Shown here: positions 3,593-6,410 of the stretch, piece by piece
How positions within the stretch are numbered: the first letter of the stretch is position 1
How the letters are laid out: every line of letters starts with the position of its first letter
DNA from: Cupriavidus sp.
GTDB taxonomy: Bacteria > Pseudomonadota > Gammaproteobacteria > Burkholderiales > Burkholderiaceae
Length of the DNA: 6,410 bases
Direction: 5' to 3'
Assembly (NCBI GenBank): GCA_013362725.1
Contig: JABFVP010000085.1
Coordinates: 1-6,410 of the forward strand
Position numbers and translations under genes: made by a program
The notes under the pieces: generated by a model
The model's input: the letters and a program-made list of their open reading frames with translations, nothing else
Told to the model about the DNA's origin: nothing
The model's database searches: none

Positions 3593-6410
3593 CGGTCCGT
3601 CTTCGGGCCGCCGCACGCGGAACCATGCCGCGTACAGCGCCGGCAGGAACAGCAGCGTCAGCACCGTGGCGATGATCAGCCCGCCCATGATGGCCACCGC
3701 CATCGGTCCCCAGAACATCGAGCGCGACAGCGGGATCATCGCCAGCACGGCCGCGGCGGCGGTCAGGATGATCGGACGGAAGCGGCGCACCGCGGCTTCG
3801 ACGATGGCGGTCCATTGCGGCACGCCGGCGCGGATGTCCTGCTCGATCTGGTCGACCAGGATCACCGAGTTGCGGATGATCATGCCCAGCAGCGCGGTGA
3901 TGCCCAACTGCGCCACGAAACCCATCGGCGCACGCAGCAGCAACAACGTGGCGGCGGCGCCGATCAGTCCGAGCGGGCCGGTCAGGAACACCATGGCCGC
4001 GCGCGAGAAGCTGTGGAGCTGCAGCATCAGCAGCGTGAAGATGATGAAGATGCACAGCGGCAGCTGCGCCGCGATCGAGGCGCCGGCCTTGCCGCTTTCT
4101 TCTTCCGCGCCGGCCACGGCGATGCGGTAGCCGGGCGGCAATTGCGCGCGCAATGCGTCAAGCTTCGGGTTGATCTGCGCGGTGACGGTCGGGCCCTGGA
4201 TGCCGTCGACCACGTCGGCCTGCACGGTCACGCCGAAGTCGCGGTTCTCGCGCCAGACCACGCCGGGCTCCGAGCGCAGCGCCACGCGCGCCACCTGCGT
4301 CAGCGGCACCACGCGCCCGGTATTGGTCGGCACCAGCATGTTGTTCAAGTCCGAGATCGCGTCGCGCTCATTGCGCGGCGTGCGCATCAGGATGTCGATC
4401 AGCTTGTCGCCGTCGCGGTACTGCCCCACCGGCACGCCGCTCAGCACCGTCTGCGTGACGCGGGCGATAGCCTGGGTGGTCACCCCCAGCGCACGCGCCT
4501 TGTCCTGGTCGATCTCCAGGCGCAGCATCTTGACGTTCTCGTTCCAGTTGTCGTTGACGCCGACGGTGTTGGGGTTGGCGCGCATCTCGGCCATGACCTG
4601 GTCGGCCAGCCGGCGCACCGCGGCGGCGTCCGGGCCGATCACGCGGAACTGCACCGGATAGGCCACCGGCGGCCCGTTGGGCAGCAGCTTGACGCGTCCG
4701 CGCAGGTACGGGAACTCGGCATCGAGCAGCTGGATGACGCGGCGGCGCAGCGCGTCGCGCACTTCGGTGCTGGCCGGCATCACGATCACCTGCGCCACGT
4801 TGGTCTGCGGGAAGATCTGGTCCAGCGGCAGGTAGAAACGCGGCGCGCCGGTGCCGACGAAGGTGGTCAGGCTGGCGACGTCGCGGTCCTTGCCGATCCG
4901 TTGCTCGAAGCGTTTGGCTTCGGTCTCCATCTGCGCAAAGCTGGTGCCCTCCGGCATCCACAGCTCCACCATCAACTCGGGGCGGCTGGAATCCGGGAAG
5001 AACTGCTTTTCGACGAACTTGAAGGCGTAGATGCCGAGTGCGAACGCCACCAGCGTGATCGCGATCACCAGCTTGCGCCAGGTGACGCACCAGTCCACCA
5101 GCCGGCGGAAGCGCGCGTAGAACGGCGTGTCGAAGACCTCGTGGGCCTCTCCCGCGCCCGCGCCGCGGGTCTTCAGCAGCAGGTAGCCCAGGTAGGGCGT
5201 GAAGTAGACCGCCGCCAGCCACGACAGCACCAGCGCCAGCGCCGTCACGGCGAAGATGGCGAAGGTATACTCGCCCACCGTCGAGCGGGCCAGCCCCACC
5301 GGCAGGAAGCCGGCCGCGGTGATCAGCGTGCCGGTCAGCATCGGCATCGCGGTCGAGGTATAGGCGAAGGTGGCGGCCTCCATCTTGGAGAAGCCCTCTT
5401 CCAGCTTGCGCACCATCATCTCGACCGCGATGATGGCGTCGTCGACCAGCAAGCCCAGCGCCACGATCAGCGCGCCCAGCGAGATCTTGTGCAGGCCGAT
5501 GCCGAAGATGTTCATGAACAGGAACGTCACCGCCAGCACCAGCGGGATGGTCAGCGCCACCACCAGGCCGGGGCGCACGTCGAGCCGCAGCGGCCGCGTG
5601 TGCAGGCCGAGCGAGACAAAGCTGACCGCCAGCACGATCACCACCGCCTCGATCAGCACCCGCACGAACTCGCCGACCGAGCGCTGCACCGCCTTGGGCT
5701 GGTCCTGCACCTGGTCCATCTCGATGCCCACCGGCAGCTGCCCGCGCAGCCGCTCGAAGGCGCTGCGCAGGTTCTTGCCGAGCTCGATGATGTCGCCGCC
5801 CTTCTGCATCGAGATGCCCAGCCCGATCACGTCCTTGCCGTTGAAGCGCATGCGCTGCTGGGTGGGATCGACATAGCCGCGGTAGACGTGGGCGATGTCG
5901 CCCAGGCGGATATTGGCGATGCCGTTGGGCCCGCGCAGCACCAGGTTCTCCAGGTCTGACACGCTGGCGAACTGGCCCGACAGGCGCACCTGCAGGTTGT
6001 CGCTCGGGGTCACCAGCACGCCGCTGCCGGTCAGGTTGTTCTGCTGCGAGATCTGGTCGGCAATGGCGTTGATGTCCAGCCCCAGCTGGGCAAAGCGCGC
6101 CTGGTTGAACTCGATGTAGACCTTCTCGTCCTGCAGCCCGATCAGCGAGACCTTGGCCACCGACGGCACGCGCAGCAGTTCCTGGCGCACCAGGTCGGCA
6201 TATTCGCGCAGCTCCTTGTAATTGAAGCCATCGGCCGAGAGCGCGTAGATGGTGCCGTAGACGTCGCCGAACTCGTCGTTGAAGAACGGCCCGCGCACGC
6301 CGGCCGGCAGGGTCTGCTGGATGTCGCCGATCTTCTTGCGCACGGTGTACCAGACCTGCGCAGTCTCTTTCGCGGGCGAGGTGTCCTTGAGCTGGAAGAT
6401 CACCGTGGTC
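3575..6410 (-). CDS. RND-family efflux permease (HAE-1/AcrB type, TriC-like), 5' end missing
   Basis: At least 944 codons are present. The frame stays open to the right edge, and about 85 residues of the N-terminus, including the first membrane helix, lie beyond it. RND permeases are inner-membrane trimers that use the proton gradient to push drugs or other toxic compounds through a fusion protein and an outer-membrane channel. Counting from the GTG at 6403, the first periplasmic domain ends near 246 and helices 2-6 span about 247-402. Helix 4 holds the proton-relay pair in GLLVDDAIIAVE (D321, D322). Helix 7 is at about 444-461, the second periplasmic domain at 462-778 and helices 8-12 at 779-923. 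Helix 10 has MIIRNSVILVD, with Arg844 where AcrB has Lys940. RFRPIIL (874-880) opens helix 11. Segments such as FVGTGAPRFYLPL recall TriC of Pseudomonas from memory. The edge GTG is not the true start. Substrate unknown. Confidence 0.92.
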   Translation of the reverse strand, partial: TTVIFQLKDTSPAKETAQVWYTVRKKIGDIQQTLPAGVRGPFFNDEFGDVYGTIYALSADGFNYKELREYADLVRQELLRVPSVAKVSLIGLQDEKVYIEFNQARFAQLGLDINAIADQISQQNNLTGSGVLVTPSDNLQVRLSGQFASVSDLENLVLRGPNGIANIRLGDIAHVYRGYVDPTQQRMRFNGKDVIGLGISMQKGGDIIELGKNLRSAFERLRGQLPVGIEMDQVQDQPKAVQRSVGEFVRVLIEAVVIVLAVSFVSLGLHTRPLRLDVRPGLVVALTIPLVLAVTFLFMNIFGIGLHKISLGALIVALGLLVDDAIIAVEMMVRKLEEGFSKMEAATFAYTSTAMPMLTGTLITAAGFLPVGLARSTVGEYTFAIFAVTALALVLSWLAAVYFTPYLGYLLLKTRGAGAGEAHEVFDTPFYARFRRLVDWCVTWRKLVIAITLVAFALGIYAFKFVEKQFFPDSSRPELMVELWMPEGTSFAQMETEAKRFEQRIGKDRDVASLTTFVGTGAPRFYLPLDQIFPQTNVAQVIVMPASTEVRDALRRRVIQLLDAEFPYLRGRVKLLPNGPPVAYPVQFRVIGPDAAAVRRLADQVMAEMRANPNTVGVNDNWNENVKMLRLEIDQDKARALGVTTQAIARVTQTVLSGVPVGQYRDGDKLIDILMRTPRNERDAISDLNNMLVPTNTGRVVPLTQVARVALRSEPGVVWRENRDFGVTVQADVVDGIQGPTVTAQINPKLDALRAQLPPGYRIAVAGAEEESGKAGASIAAQLPLCIFIIFTLLMLQLHSFSRAAMVFLTGPLGLIGAAATLLLLRAPMGFVAQLGITALLGMIIRNSVILVDQIEQDIRAGVPQWTAIVEAAVRRFRPIILTAAAAVLAMIPLSRSMFWGPMAVAIMGGLIIATVLTLLFLPALYAAWFRVRRPEDGPGALAV

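Noticed and set aside
3815..5959. Plus-strand open frame of 714 codons opposite the RND gene
   Set aside because: The translation is dominated by His, Gln, Asp and Arg, a normal shadow of GC-rich genes; the minus-strand RND protein is unambiguous.

Overview
The window is GC-rich double-stranded bacterial DNA that looks like the chromosome of a betaproteobacterium of the Burkholderiaceae, most likely Cupriavidus or Ralstonia. This is inferred from the base composition, the family members present and the form of the tRNA; no marker gene in the window settles the genus. It is mostly housekeeping DNA with one efflux gene. No insertion sequence, integrase, CRISPR array or phage gene is seen.

Left part (1-2174): the 5' 390 codons of mnmC (minus strand, running off the left edge) and a complete rlmJ (plus strand) diverge from a 145-bp spacer. 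Both encode RNA modification enzymes. MnmC finishes the mnm5(s2)U wobble base of certain tRNAs, and RlmJ N6-methylates an adenine in 23S rRNA. RlmJ carries DPSY where the usual catalytic motif is DPPY.

Middle part (2149-3091): a small VanZ-like membrane protein gene (minus) ends inside the end of rlmJ. Next comes a plus-strand stretch with a good -10 box, a clear intrinsic terminator about 60 bp downstream with no reading frame between them, and then tRNA-Leu(UAG). The box and terminator may delimit an undescribed small RNA, or a structured leader of the tRNA gene, because no nearer tRNA promoter is visible. From 2846 to 3091 there is no gene but several inverted repeats, one of them a 40-nt imperfect hairpin.

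Right part (3092-6410): a small exported protein of 146 residues with two four-cysteine modules joined by an Ala/Pro/Thr-rich linker converges on a large RND efflux permease gene (minus, start beyond the right edge). The permease resembles the drug-exporting HAE-1 branch, and TriC-like proteins in particular. Its membrane fusion partner would be expected upstream, to the right of the window.

The most promising unexplained material is the structured RNA-like region at 2612-2721, the hairpin at 2888-2927 and the eight-cysteine secreted protein. Nothing here is clearly an undescribed multi-gene system.
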